DNA of 64,000 nt from Corylus avellana. Taxonomy: Eukaryota > Streptophyta > Magnoliopsida > Fagales > Betulaceae. This document shows positions 45,389 through 56,643 of the stretch, one piece after another. Under the pieces are notes generated by a model. That model was not told where the DNA came from. It did no database searches and worked only from the letters and a program-made list of their open reading frames with translations. Numbering within the stretch: position 1 is the first letter of the stretch; each line of letters opens with the position of its first letter. Made by a program: the position numbers and the translations under genes. The stretch is from contig NC_081551.1 of NCBI RefSeq assembly GCF_901000735.1, positions 9,070,101 to 9,134,100 on the forward strand, read 5' to 3'.

Positions 45389-46112
45389 TCAAAAGTTGCT
45401 CTCAAGCTTCACCATTTGATGTCCTATTGGAAGATCGTCATGACTAGTATTTAGATCTAGTTTATTTTGCTCTTTACGTCTTAACGAGAATTAATTCCCA
45501 TTATGATGAGAAGTTTACAAGATGTCAAACCTACGATATTTTGCTCTTCTCGTCAGAACGTGTGTTAGCTCCCGTGTAGACGTGAAGAAAGAAAGCTACA
45601 ACACCATAAATACATGTCTTGATTTCACAACTCTTTGAACCTTTCCAATTACACTCTTGAGAGTTTGAAGGTTCATGGTCAAGAAGTTTGTGTGCTTTTC
45701 CCTTGTAGAGGTGATACCATTCGCCGTTGGTGGTACCAAGTAAGGATTCTTAAAAAGTTGCTCTCGGCCTTCCCCGTTTGATGTCCCGTTCGAGGACCGT
45801 CATGTATTTAGATCTAGTTTATTTTGCTATTTACGTCTTAATGAGAATTAACTCCCATATGACGAGAAGTTTACAAAATGTCAGATCTATGATATTTTGC
45901 TCTTCCTGTTAGAACATGAGTTAGTTCCTGTTAAGATGTGAAGAAAGAAAGCTACTATACTATAAATACATGTCTTGATTTCACAACTCTTTGAATCTTT
46001 CCAATTACACTCTTGAGAGTTTGAAGGGTCCCAGTAAAGAAATTTGTGAGCTTTACTCTTGCAGAGGTGATGCCCTTCGCCGTTGGTGGTACCAAGTAAG
46101 GATTCTTAAAAA
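45388..46112 (+). repeat. Two tandem promoter-like repeats of about 365 bp
   Basis: Units at about 45388-45752 and 45753-46112 share gttgctctc, gatctagtttatttt, cttgatttcacaactctttg and ccgttggtggtaccaag. A TATA-like sequence occurs in each (cataaatacatg near 45606, ctataaatacatg near 45961). The arrangement resembles tandem LTR U3-R segments. No element termini or ORFs were found. Confidence 0.8.
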
Positions 46113-46254
46113 GTTTCATGCTTTGACTTACTTCGGTATTTTGTGTTGAGATTCAAACCACACCCTTGGCTTCCACAACTGCAAAAAAGTCTACCAGTAG
46201 GTCAGTAAGAAAATACACTCCATGAAGATTAGCTAGCTAGGAGACAATCTGGAG

Positions 46255-46577
46255 CCTTGTTAATCTTACAAAATCTTGAAGTTGCAAGGTGCTACGTCAA
46301 AAAGAATGCAAACCCAAGAGCAGGCTATTACAAGTAATAAATTCTCAGTAAGACTATGGCCGATCCACAAGGAATGGTAGACAGTCAAGTAAATTAAATC
46401 TCTATTATCATGCAAAAAAATAAATGAGTTGATTGTTGTTTCCACTAAGAAGTGGAGCAATTACGTGATTAAATTAACAAAAATAAATAAAGTAAAATAG
46501 AGCTAAGGAAAAATTAATGGGAAAAAGCACTAGGGCTTCAAGGATCCACCTAACATTCTATTGCATATTCTTGAGAC

Positions 46578-46636
<59 letters not shown>

Positions 46637-47076
46637 TATTTAACTCAACTAGGTAGAGAATCAACTCCCCTAATCGGAAGATTTAACAATAAAGCTCTAT
46701 TAAAAATAAATTTTATTAAGCATGGGTTTGATTAAAACTTTGATGACAATGACTTGTTAAGAGAGATTAAGCATTCACTATAAATTTGAATCATAACACA
46801 TCAAAGAACGTAAGCATTTGATGTAAACAAAAATAATAATGAATCAAAAACTAGTCACCATGAAATATCTCTCAAATTAAAATCATTCCCAACATTCAAT
46901 CATTATTCCATAAAAAACATTAATCATAGTCTCAAGAACACATAATAAAAATATTAAGCTTCACCCATAGCCCTAGCTAAAAGATAAGCCACTCATAATC
47001 ATGGAAATGAATTTCATCATTAAAGAGATAAGCATTAAACAAAACAAAGTAAAATAAAAGATCCACACTAAGGAAA
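46255..47076 (-). mobile_element. Possible degraded LTR (minus)
   Basis: Phrases such as gatccacaaggaatgg, inverted, resemble the gtggatcga part of gypsy LTRs, and the 46860-47060 text resembles the inverted 54700-55200 LTR. A (TA)n tract is at 46577-46640. Evidence is weak. Confidence 0.35.
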
Positions 47077-48665
47077 TGTGAAGGAGGCCAGGTTTACCCG
47101 TTTTGGTTAGATCCATTTTATTTAAAAAGTCTTATCTTTTGATTCTGATATTGGATTGAGACAAACTTGATGGAGTTGGAAAGCTTATTCAGAGGGATAC
47201 AATTTTGTATTTCACGTAAATTTCGTAATTCCAACACTTACTAGGAGAAAATTGTCCTTTTCTATTATTTTTACCACAAAGTGTATTTATTTTGTTTTTT
47301 CATTATTATTTTTAGGGTTTCAAATTCAGGCTCTATATAAGCCTCATAAGATGACTTTAGTCATTAGTCTATGTATTTTGATCAATTTATTAATATGAAA
47401 CACTCTATGAGTGATTTTTTATTCCTTTTTGGGATGAATTCTTGATAGAATCTTGGTTTAAGAAAAGTTGTAATTCTATTGTTGTTTGCTATTGCGAACC
47501 CACTACACTACCTTGCATCAGTTGGTATGAAAGCCCAGCAACTTTCCTGTCATGGCGCAAATATGCAAGTCTTGGTGTTGTGCATGAGCACAAAGAAACA
47601 ACACGTGATGATTGACAGACTATTCATTTGCAGTGCGAGGAAGAGCAATTTATTGCGCTATATAGGCTGAGGGAGCAAATCAGACCCTTATTCGATCAAC
47701 TTGCCACCATAGAAGTTGCAAACGGTTGTCGCCATCAACCAACTCCACGTTTTGTGGATGAGGATGATGTGGTTACCTTTAGTGGGGCGCAATCTCAACG
47801 GAGGAGGATATGGTTTGACATGAAGAGTTCGCAGCAGCCAACTTGACTGTTATTCGCGATCCTCAAATCCATCTTATGTGGAGGAGGAAAATGAATTTGT
47901 AGATGAAGAGTTCCAAGAATATGAGTTCTTTGATGAGGAATTCAAACATGGAGATGTTCATGAAGATGTTGAATATTCTTCACATGGATTCGTGATTTAG
48001 GATTTTCCACCAACCTATGATAGCGATATCAATGATGAAGATCTTGTCAAAGGTTCTTTGTCCTATGATCATGAGAAAGAATCTGTAGTAGATTGGGTAT
48101 CTCCACTAATCTACTACATACATCTCGAAGAAGATGAATTGTTGGAAAAGGTAAATCTCACAAATAATATTGAAAATTTTGTTGATGAGGGTTCTATATA
48201 TCATGTGCTTGAAAATGAAGTCTTTGATTTAGATAATGAAGTTGATTTCCATGGAGTATAAAATATTTTATCAAATTCCCTTGATGATAAGGTTTTTTTG
48301 ATGATTTTTATGCAGAGAAGGATTTTATATTTAAAAGAGAAGAGATCATTGATCCCTTTTGAGAGCTATTCATGGCGCATGAGTGGGAGCACATGTGTGA
48401 CCGTCGTGTGAAGCCAAAGTTCTTTGAATCTAGTGCGAGAAGTTTTCAAGTTGATAATTGCAATCTTGTGGTGATTATAGAAGTATTATTTCTTGTGTGA
48501 TGTTACATTGTTTGCTTTTGAAGAGAAAAGGATGGAAGGGATTCATTGGGCATCCTAAGGATCGAGGCAAGAACCATCAGAATTCGAGAATGAATTCTCT
48601 CCAATCCGGTGAGAATGATGCAGGCCAGTTTTACCCGTTTTAGTCAAATCCTTTTTCTTTTTTGA
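47077..48665 (+). mobile_element. Gag-only LTR retroelement
   Basis: The 5' LTR (47077-47520, TGTGAAGGAGGCCAGG to TTGCATCA) has a TATA (ctatataag, about 47333). It is followed by the PBS TGGTATGAAAGCC (47523-47535). The internal region encodes gag-like pieces: FIALYRLREQIRPLFDQLAT (47640-47700), an acidic stretch (YVEEENEFVDEEFQEYEF, about 47875-47930), DINDEDLVKGSLSYDHE (48020-48070), AHEWEHMCDRRV (about 48370) and GHPKDRGKNHQNSR (about 48550). Stops break it into several frames. There is no pol. At 48610-48665 the start of the LTR recurs (TGAGAATGATGCAGGCCAG) and is then lost. It is nonautonomous, with a truncated 3' LTR. Confidence 0.7.
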
Positions 48666-49385
48666 CCAATCCCACGCTGATTTTATTTTCCATGCATCTA
48701 CTGCATTTGAGCTTTTGCCTTTTCTGTTCTCCTTGTTCTTCGCTGAAGATCATGCATGCTGGCATGTAGATGAAACACGTTAGGTTGTTGCCCTTCGATT
48801 TCTTATTTGTCTACATTTCATCACAAATATTTGTCTCCTCCTCTTTCTTGTTTTGTCAACTCTAGAAACTTCTCTTCCATTTTTGCTTTGCACTTATCAC
48901 TGCTGAATGTCCTACTGTTGGGCCACTCCATATTCTTACTGCCTTGCAGAATTTGCTTTTCCGTTTAAGCTCACGTTTAATGGTTAAACAATATTCCACA
49001 ATTAAGGATAAAATGCAAGAATTAGTACAAAGTAAGGTATGATAATGCTTACTATTAATAAGAAAATAGCCACATTTAAGCTATCATCACAAGGAGTTTG
49101 TGAGTATTTTTAATATCTATAATCTGGATCTTTGTATTGTGATTTCTTTTGTTTGGTTGTTACAGATTGGCTTTTCACTTTGATTTGTTAAAAGGGTTTT
49201 TCACTTCGTAAACAAAGTTATGCTATTTTTTATTTTTGCTGTGCAATATATATATATTCACTACCTATGCATCATTGGTACCAATAATATGAGGGGTCAT
49301 GGCATGGTTTGGCATTTAATGCCATGGATGGTCTTTTGGAGCTGGTTGTGTGGGTACCAAACATTACCACCATAGCCTAGAGAAT
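48666..49385. other. No gene seen
   Basis: T-rich sequence with no coding pattern. A TATA repeat is near 49247-49257. Confidence 0.55.
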
Positions 49386-49439
49386 CAGAAAACAAAGCAA
49401 ATCAATAAGCCAAATAGAGGAGTCTAACAAAGATCTATT

Positions 49440-49770
49440 GGAGACTACAGTCGACCGTTGCTTTGTCCATTACAGTGACATAGTATATGGCAACTGTAGA
49501 GGCAATGAACGAAGCAATTTGGTTAAGAGGTCTGATCAGTGATCTAGGTTTACATCAGGATGAAAGTGTTATAAATTGTGATAGCAGAGCGCATTATATT
49601 TGACCAAAAATAAAATGTATCATAAGAGGACCAAACACATTGATATTAGATATCAGTTTCTTCGGGTGATTTTGACACATGGAGATTTCATATTGAAGAA
49701 AATTGCCATGGCAAAAAATCCAGTAGATATGTTGACTAAACCAATTATGATTCTCAATGCTTGATTGTTT
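49440..49770 (+). pseudogene. Copia RNase H remnant
   Basis: The plus strand reads EYMATVEAMNEAIWLRGLIS, INCDSRAHYI (stop), YHKRTKHIDIRYQFLR, and NPVDMLTKP, the C-terminal half of a copia RNase H. The rest of the element is gone, except its probable 3' LTR beyond the Harbinger-like insertion. Confidence 0.85.
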
Positions 49771-49801
49771 TTTATAGTTTGTGATTACCTTAGTGGTGCT
49801 A

Positions 49802-50985
49802 GAGCATTCCCAGCAGCTACCCAACCATTTTCCCTATATTTAAGGATCCAAACTACTTTTTGCTTCCTTATCTACAAAAACTCCACAATAGCTTCCCTTT
49901 ACCATTTCCTATATTATTAAAATATTATTTTATTTTCATTAAAATAATATTTTCTTTTATTCTAAAATTTTTTTTCCTTTTCTTTTCATTTCTCTCTCAT
50001 CTCCGTCTTCTTCACTCTGTTTCCTTCTTTTCTTTCCCCCAAGCCACACCTCTCTCCCTTTCTCTATCTCACTCTCTGCCTCACTTTTCCCCCAGCAGGT
50101 TCTCACTCACGAAGACAGATAGGGAGAGAACAGGAGAGAGAGAGAGTGATGCAGAGAGAGTTGGGAGAGGGATGGAGAGAGATGGTGAGAGAGAGAAAGC
50201 TCAGTAGATGGCCACGGCGAAGCCGTGAGTGGCTGGACAGCTGCATATGGGCTCAGAATCATTCCTTGGGTAAAATTCTCCTTCTTTTAGTTATGGGTAT
50301 TTGATTGTGATGGGGTTGATTCTCTGGGTATTCGATTTGGGTAATCAATTGTGTTGTTGAGGATTTTTGATTGTCTTGAGTGGCTGGTTGGGTGTTGAGT
50401 TTCGGTTCCAATTGGGGTGTTCTTAGAATCTGTTTTGAGATGGTTTGGCTGAATGGATCTAGAGTTTCTTGAGTTTTGGTTGAGTTGCTGAGTTCTGGAA
50501 CGATTTAAGTTCTTTGGGGAAGATTGATTTTGTGGGTTTTATTTGTTGTTTAATTTTGGGTGTAAATCCTTTGAGTGGCCATGAGAGTGAAGATGGAGTA
50601 TTGAAGATGAAGTGCAGAAGAAGAGGGCGGAGAAAATGGCTTGCAGAAGAAGAAGAAGAGGGCGGCTTGCAGAAGAAGAAGAGGGCGGAGAAAATGGCTT
50701 GCAGAAGAAGAAGTGGGCGGCTTGCAGAAGAAGAAGAGGGCGGAGAAGAACGGAGAAAAATAATGGGCGTGAAAAGATGTGAGAGGAGAGAGAGTTTTTT
50801 TTTATGATTATAATAAGGCAATGGATCGCTACAGTTGAACCTCAAATATTGGGTTCAACTGTAGCAGCTGATGGTTTAAGGAACCATATAGGGAATCTGC
50901 TGTAGGATGTTTTTCGCGATTTTTTAGACATATTCCCTAAATTTAGGGAACAGACTCCCTTATAGGGAGTCTGATGGGAATGCTC
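49802..50985. mobile_element. Harbinger-like nonautonomous element, 1184 bp
   Basis: Ends are GAGCATTCCCAGCAG and, inverted, GAGCATTCCCATCAG. Flanks are CTA/TTA, consistent with a 3-bp TTA target. Subterminal pairing continues (ccctatatttaa and ctaaatttaggg). The interior looks like captured plant leader sequence: a pyrimidine-rich stretch (49975-50090), a GA-rich stretch (50120-50205), then T/G-rich intron-like text. Confidence 0.75.
50605..50750. repeat. GA-rich tandem repeats in the Harbinger-like element
   Basis: Units of about 30-45 bp (GCAGAAGAAGAAGAGGGCGG with aaaatggctt) are repeated about four times. Any long frame through them is a composition effect. Confidence 0.85.
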
Positions 50986-51009
50986 TTAGAGGACACTTCA
51001 TGACGAGTC

Positions 51010-51640
51010 TTGCATTGGGACTTGATGAAATTCAGAACAAGGTAATGATTTGTGGGGCCCAACACCTTTGTATTTGGTTAGTATTGGAGTTCTTTCAACC
51101 GACATTGTCAATCTTTACTTTGGATAGAATAGAAGTCCTTTCCTTTTGCAACCTTGATAACTCACCAACCTTCAGCTTCTATAAATAGATAAATTTGGCT
51201 AACAATGTAAGGTAGAGAAAGAGAGCCGCATATCTCACTTCATTTGTCCTCACACCTTAGTGTGTCACACATGCACTTAGAGAAAAAGAGAGCTTTATGC
51301 TGGGTTTTTTCTCTCTTTTATTAATTTTATCTTTTATGTGAGAGTGGATTTGTGTGTATTGGAGTTTTGGGCTTTGACCGGTTATTCTCCCCACCACTTT
51401 TGTATCAAACTTTTGATAGTGAATTTCATCCAAGTCGTCTCCACTAGTGGATGTAGGCTTATTAAGCTGAACCACTTTAGTGCCCGTGTCTTCTGTAATT
51501 GGTTTATTTTTTATTTTACTATTTTCTGCTTGTTCGGAGATCCTATAATTATTTTGTCTCAATATGAACTACTAGACAAGGCGGGAGAGGTTTGTTTAAT
51601 TTTTAAAAGTGCCAATATTGACGCTAATTTTTATTTCAAA
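51010..51640 (+). mobile_element. Probable copia 3' LTR
   Basis: A sequence of the LTR type follows the RNase H remnant. It has ttgtggggccca, a TATA box (tctataaatagat, about 51178) and the downstream phrase gtggatgtaggc...gaaccac common in copia LTRs. Exact ends were not found. Confidence 0.6.
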
Positions 51641-52228
51641 ATGTTGTCATTTTAACAAACCGTGTTAGTTTTGTTGGTGTTGTAATTCTTTGCGCCTCCA
51701 AGTCCAAATGATTAACTAATCCAAGCCTTTGGGGTAGGGGTGCTACACTAACAATACTAAAACTTCCAAACGTAAAACAAGATCAACAAATCTCAGATAA
51801 AACTCAAACCACAGGTAACATACTTTTGGATCCAAAATAATCCAATCAACATAACTTGAAAACTCAAATACACAATAGTACAAATCATTTAGTAAAGCAT
51901 TCATGATTAATATTATTCCACAATAAAAAGAAGAAAAAAAACATTATTTAAAACAACAGACATTTGAGAACTTCTATGTGACAAATCTTAGTCTCGTACA
52001 TTACTCTAAAAGGCTTCCAATTGAACCTGAAACAGAGCATGTTGTAAGTGTGAAATGCAGTTCAATAAATAAAATACATTGTGAAGAATGTGAAAATACA
52101 TGCATTTTGTTATGTAAATAGAAGGCCCATTACATGAATTTTTTTTGCAAATTACAAAATACAAGCAAAAAACTAAAAAATAAAAGCCATTTACAGTACT
52201 AGTGGTACATGTAGGCATTTTCATTGAT
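51641..52228. other. No gene seen
   Basis: AT-rich spacer with no coding pattern. Confidence 0.55.
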
Positions 52229-52237
52229 AAAAATTTT

Positions 52238-53005
52238 GGGAAACTTCACTTTACACTCCTGAATTACTGTACGTTTTTAGAAGACCCCCTAAAATTCAAA
52301 ACTCTCAATTTACACCTCTAAACTTTCAATTTCAATCAATTTACCCCCTGTCATATTTCAAACGTTAAAAGTGATACAATGACATTTATAACCCTAATTT
52401 TTTTATAAAATTTCAAATTTATACTTAATTTCAAATTATTATTATTATTTTTTTTAAAAAAATAGTTATAAAAAAAAAAATACCCATGGTGACCCAGGCG
52501 GGTCTCGGTGAGAGGCCCACTGTGGATCAGGAGACCCACGGCTGGGTTTGGCCGTTACCCAGCCAAGGGTCATCAAACCCACGTTGGGTCACGGCTTTGA
52601 CCCAGCGTGGGTCACGACCTAACCCACAACTAGGTCACGGCCAGACCCAATTGTGGATCTGCTAACTAACGGCGAGTCTCTAGCTGAGACCTACCGTGGG
52701 TCACGGCCAGACCTGTGTGGGTCTGGCCTGACCCACGAGTGACAAGGTGACCCGCAGTGGGGTCACCTTGGACCCATTTTTTCTTTTTTCTTTTTTCTTT
52801 TTTTTTCTTTTTTTAGAAAAAAAAAAAATCGAGGGTATTTTGGTCTTTTTAGGTATTAACGTTAGAAGTTAACGGCTAAATCTGATGAAGTGGGGTAAAT
52901 TGATTGAAATTGAAAGTTCAGGGGCGTAAATTGAGAGTTTTTGAATTTTGGATGGTCTTCTCAAAACGCATGGTAATTCAGGAGTTTAAAGTGAAGTTTC
53001 TCCTA
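52238..53005. mobile_element. Mutator-like element with long terminal inverted repeats
   Basis: The first about 125 bp (gaaacttcactttacactcc onward) align with the inverse of the last about 125 bp. AAAAATTTT at 52229-52237 and 53006-53014 is a 9-bp duplication. The core (52490-52770) is GC-rich with GGGTC/GACCC motifs in both orientations and no open frame of note. Confidence 0.85.
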
Positions 53006-53481
53006 AAAAATTTTTACAAAGCTATTCAAAATTATTAATTGCCATTGAAAACTAGATTAATACAAATATTTTGACAATTATTAATAACTGGAAAAAATGA
53101 TATGTTTGACACTGTGCTAAGTATTGAAATTTCGAATTAAGTGCTTCATAAATTAGGAATATTGTATAAATTAACTTCTTCTCCGTAAATTAGAAAGGTT
53201 GTATAAATTAACTTTTAGTACACTTTAAAATTCATGTGGAAGAAACAATGTTTTGTGGTGAATAAAAATAAATATTCATAATAAACTTTTTACTGTCGCC
53301 TTCAAAATTAATAATGTACAAGTTAAAAGGCATCTTTTACAACATTTAAGAATATTGATAAGCATTTACGACATATGATTTTTTTTTTTTTTTCATGCAT
53401 ATATGTATGTGCATTATTTCAATGAACATGAAAATAGGAAGAGCGTAGTTAAGAAATCTTTATCAAATCTAAAATTGGAGC

Positions 53482-54018
53482 TCATGGATTATGTGGATAG
53501 TTCTTGACATCAATGACATGCATTTCATAACAGAGTTCCAAACAAGGTGCAAACTGCATATAGATACGAACTTTCCAAATGTTGTAAATCCAACAATCAG
53601 ATATGCAACTTTGAAGAACATTTGTTAGCTTATGATTGGGGGTGGTGCGAAGGCAAACTTGAAAACCACCACCAAAGAGACAATAACCATAGGTAACTCC
53701 TCGTTCTTGAATTGACTTATGTCTTTTCTCACAATTTTCAAATTCTTTTGTAATGCAACTATGCAATGTTAGCTTTGGCTCATGATGCTCCGGATTTGAA
53801 TTTGGCTTTTGATGTTCTAGCTTTGGGTCTGGCATTGGCTCTTGCTCTTGATGCCTTGAGTTTTGACCTTGATCAAATTCAGAGAAATGAGGAATTATGA
53901 TGGGATTTGAATGAGCGAAAGAGGTAGAGTTAAAGTTATTGGCTTGTATTTTAACCACAATAAGGATACACAACTCTATTACAACCACTATAAGTATTCC
54001 GATGCATTTTGTAACCAT
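53482..54018 (-). CDS. Cysteine-rich membrane-anchored or secreted protein, 178 aa
   Basis: This is an unbroken 178-codon frame. Residues 1-24 are hydrophobic (CIGILIVVVIELCILIVV), a signal peptide or signal anchor. A low-complexity Gln/Glu/Pro/His spacer follows (about 50-85) with repeated PxPKLEHQKPN-like text. The C-terminal half has eight cysteines spaced C-x7-C-x16-C-x8-C-x15-C-x3-C-x16-C-x3-C. The last four form a C-x3-C...C-x3-C pair as in helical-hairpin or thionin-like secreted plant peptides. I do not recognise the family and claim no function. A TATA box lies 48 bp upstream. It has no introns in this frame and no element boundaries close by; the nearest transposon ends at 53005. 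Confidence 0.6.
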   Translation of the reverse strand: MVTKCIGILIVVVIELCILIVVKIQANNFNSTSFAHSNPIIIPHFSEFDQGQNSRHQEQEPMPDPKLEHQKPNSNPEHHEPKLTLHSCITKEFENCEKRHKSIQERGVTYGYCLFGGGFQVCLRTTPNHKLTNVLQSCISDCWIYNIWKVRIYMQFAPCLELCYEMHVIDVKNYPHNP

Positions 54019-54065
54019 CTCTTTTCTCCGATATTAGAAGGCAAGGATTATAAAGCCTTTAACCC

Positions 54066-54072
54066 TTTTATA
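54066..54072 (-). promoter_or_regulatory. TATA box of the cysteine-rich gene
   Basis: The minus strand reads CCTATAAAAGGG; TATAAAA starts 48 bp before the ATG. A start site about 25-30 bp downstream would give a leader of about 20 nt. Confidence 0.65.
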
Positions 54073-54134
54073 GGAAATTGAATGAAAAGACGCCCTTAGG
54101 ATAAAAATAATATAGTCTAAGAATTAATTTGTTG

Positions 54135-54138
<4 letters not shown>

Positions 54139-54176
<38 letters not shown>
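54139..54176. repeat. (TA)n microsatellite
   Basis: Uninterrupted alternating AT, upstream of the cysteine-rich gene. Confidence 0.95.
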
Positions 54177-54182
<6 letters not shown>

Positions 54183-54460
54183 GTACTTTTGAAAGAGTAC
54201 GATATTTTTTTAATTAAATGAATTTTACTTCAACTAACAACTTTTTACTTCAAGTAACCCAAAAAAAAAAAAAACTTTTTGGCAAGGATCACGAGGTTTC
54301 TTACTAATTTTTTATTTTTATTTTAAGGTTAATATATTATATTTACCAAAATTAATTGAACAAGTGACAAAAGGATGATCCAATAGCCACAATATGTGAG
54401 ATCAAGGAACCTATTTAAAAGGGTTTTGAACAAAAATATTAACTCAAAAAATGTTATTGT

Positions 54461-55769
54461 TGTGCAAATTTTAATATACTCGCAAGTGTACGAGTCGTTT
54501 GTAGAAACAGAGTTTGCAAGTGTGAGGTTGAACCCACAGGGAATTGTATTCTTGAAAGCAATTTTAAATCTAAATTAATTAAACTCTAATCTAGTTCCAA
54601 ATTTTTGAGAGATTTTTTTTTGTTTGAATGAAAAATCAAAAGCATAAGCAATTTAAATTGATTGAAATCTAATGACGAAGCACTAAGGTTTTGGAATCCG
54701 CACTCACAAATTCATAACAACATAATTTCATAATCTATAATATTCTCCAAAGTTTTCACATATAAATCTTAAGTTTGTTTTACTATTGCTTCAAAGGATT
54801 AATCAAAATATCCCTTGTATTAATTCATAACCCAAATCACAAAAGAAATTCAATATTCAATCAAATCATTAACTGTATTCGTAAATCACAAGAAAATATC
54901 TAATCTTTATCAAAAACGTCAATTGTATCCAGAGAATAAGTCACAAAGGAAATCCAATTTTTAACAAAGAAAACCAAACAATTAATTGTATTGAATAATC
55001 TTAAATCATTAAGTGTATTCTTGAATCACAAAAGATATCTAAGAATTATTCAATTTAATTGATTAGAAGTAAAATAGTAGAACAATTAAACCATTAAATT
55101 GGGAAACATTACATACTTGAAACAAAGTTGCTAATCATAAGTGAGGTTTCATCTTCAACCTTAGTTGAAGGTTTAGCCTTTCATGTTATTGAAAGACAAA
55201 ACAAGATTAATTGAATTCATAATGTAAAATTGAGTACTTACAAATAAGAATCACAAAGTTGAGATCCAAAAGCTAGGAAACCCTTAAACTCTCTTCTTTC
55301 TCCTCTGAAATCTCGAAATTTGCAGCCTCTCTAAACTAATCTGATAATTCTCTATTTATAAGCCTAAAACTAGGGTTTACAATTTGAAATAGACTTAAAT
55401 TCGCTGCCAGATCGGACGGTGTGCTCGATCGCACACCTTCTGAGCTCGAGCGTACTCGAGCATGTAGGTTTCCCTTGCCATGAATGCGTATGCGCGCGCT
55501 GAGCTTACAAATGAGCGCGTTTGCGCTCGATCTTGGGGCGCTGGCTCGAGCGCATGTGCGCTCAAGCGTAGTGGTCTGTGCTCATTCGTGTTGACATATT
55601 TGCAAATTCCCTCCAAATGCAACTTTCATCTAAAATCCCCAGTTTTCTTTCAATAACCTATAAAATACTAAAAACACAAAATTAAAACAAAATATTAGAT
55701 AACGACACAGCTAAAGGATTAACTAATGTAAATAAAGAGGTCCAAATATGCAATATTAGGTACTTATCA
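54461..55769 (-). mobile_element. Athila-type solo LTR, 1309 bp
   Basis: On the minus strand it starts TGATAAGTACC, with attgcatatttgga close to the Athila start at 39042, and ends AATTTGCACA. The U5 (cacttgcgagt) and the palindrome cluster (about 55420-55575) match. No PBS follows. Flanks (attgt, gtaat) do not match, so the duplication is eroded or the ends are a few bases off. Confidence 0.8.
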
Positions 55770-56382
55770 GTAATAAATGCATAGTATTAGAATAATTATT
55801 ATTCATTTATAAAATGAGAATATGAAAGTTATTACAAAAAGAGAAATGCTATGGGTGCTAACTATTTTACTAAAAGATAAGCACTAAGATGATGTTGAGC
55901 TCATTTATTGGTATTCGTAGCCTTTTTCTTTATTGATTGTTTTGATCATCTCCATTGAATAAGCTCCACATCATGTTAGTACCCATATATCAGTAAAAGA
56001 GTTAGTACTCCTAACATTTCTCTTACAAAAAGGGGTCAATATTCTCAGAAAAGATAAATAATAGAAAATTTGCTTTTTCCAGTTATGAAGAGACAATTTA
56101 ATAAATGAATAAATTAGTTTGATCACATTAACATATATGGCTTTAGATGGGAATAAATGTATTGATTTTGTGCTTAAGTAATGCAAAATTCTATATTGTA
56201 TGACATTCACCTAAAGAAACTTTTATTCAAATGAACTGTTAACAAACGGTAACTTTTGATAGAAAAATGGTATTTGGGATTATGAAGAGAAATTTAAACA
56301 CAATAGAATATATCAATTTGATCACGTTGAGTTATATGACTTTGAAATGAATAAAATGCATTTAAATTGAGAGTTATTTATA
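55770..56382. other. No gene seen
   Basis: AT-rich spacer with two similar phrases (gttatgaagagac at 56083, attatgaagagaa at 56279) that suggest a decayed repeat. Confidence 0.5.
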
Positions 56383-56390
56383 TATGCATC

Positions 56391-56580
56391 CAGGGGCGGA
56401 GGGAGGGGGGCTTGAGAGGGGGCATTTTCCCCCTCTTAACCCCCAAAAACTACCATTACTCCCCAGAATAATTTTTTTATACCCTAGTTGCCCTCCCTCA
56501 ACCAGTCATCTGGGGCATCGACGTTACCAGCAGGGGAAAGAGAGGAGGATGTTTTCTAGTTTTAGATTTTTTCTTTTTCT

Positions 56581-56643
<63 letters not shown>

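Noticed and set aside
46517..46735. Frame through the (TA)n tract
   Set aside because: Alternating Tyr-Ile from a microsatellite.
50459..50845. Ser-rich and Glu/Lys-rich frames on both strands
   Set aside because: Composition effect of the GA-rich tandem repeats in the Harbinger-like element.
51257..51655. Frames of about 100 codons in the LTR-like region
   Set aside because: Overlap the TATA box and leader of a probable copia LTR and carry no known motif.
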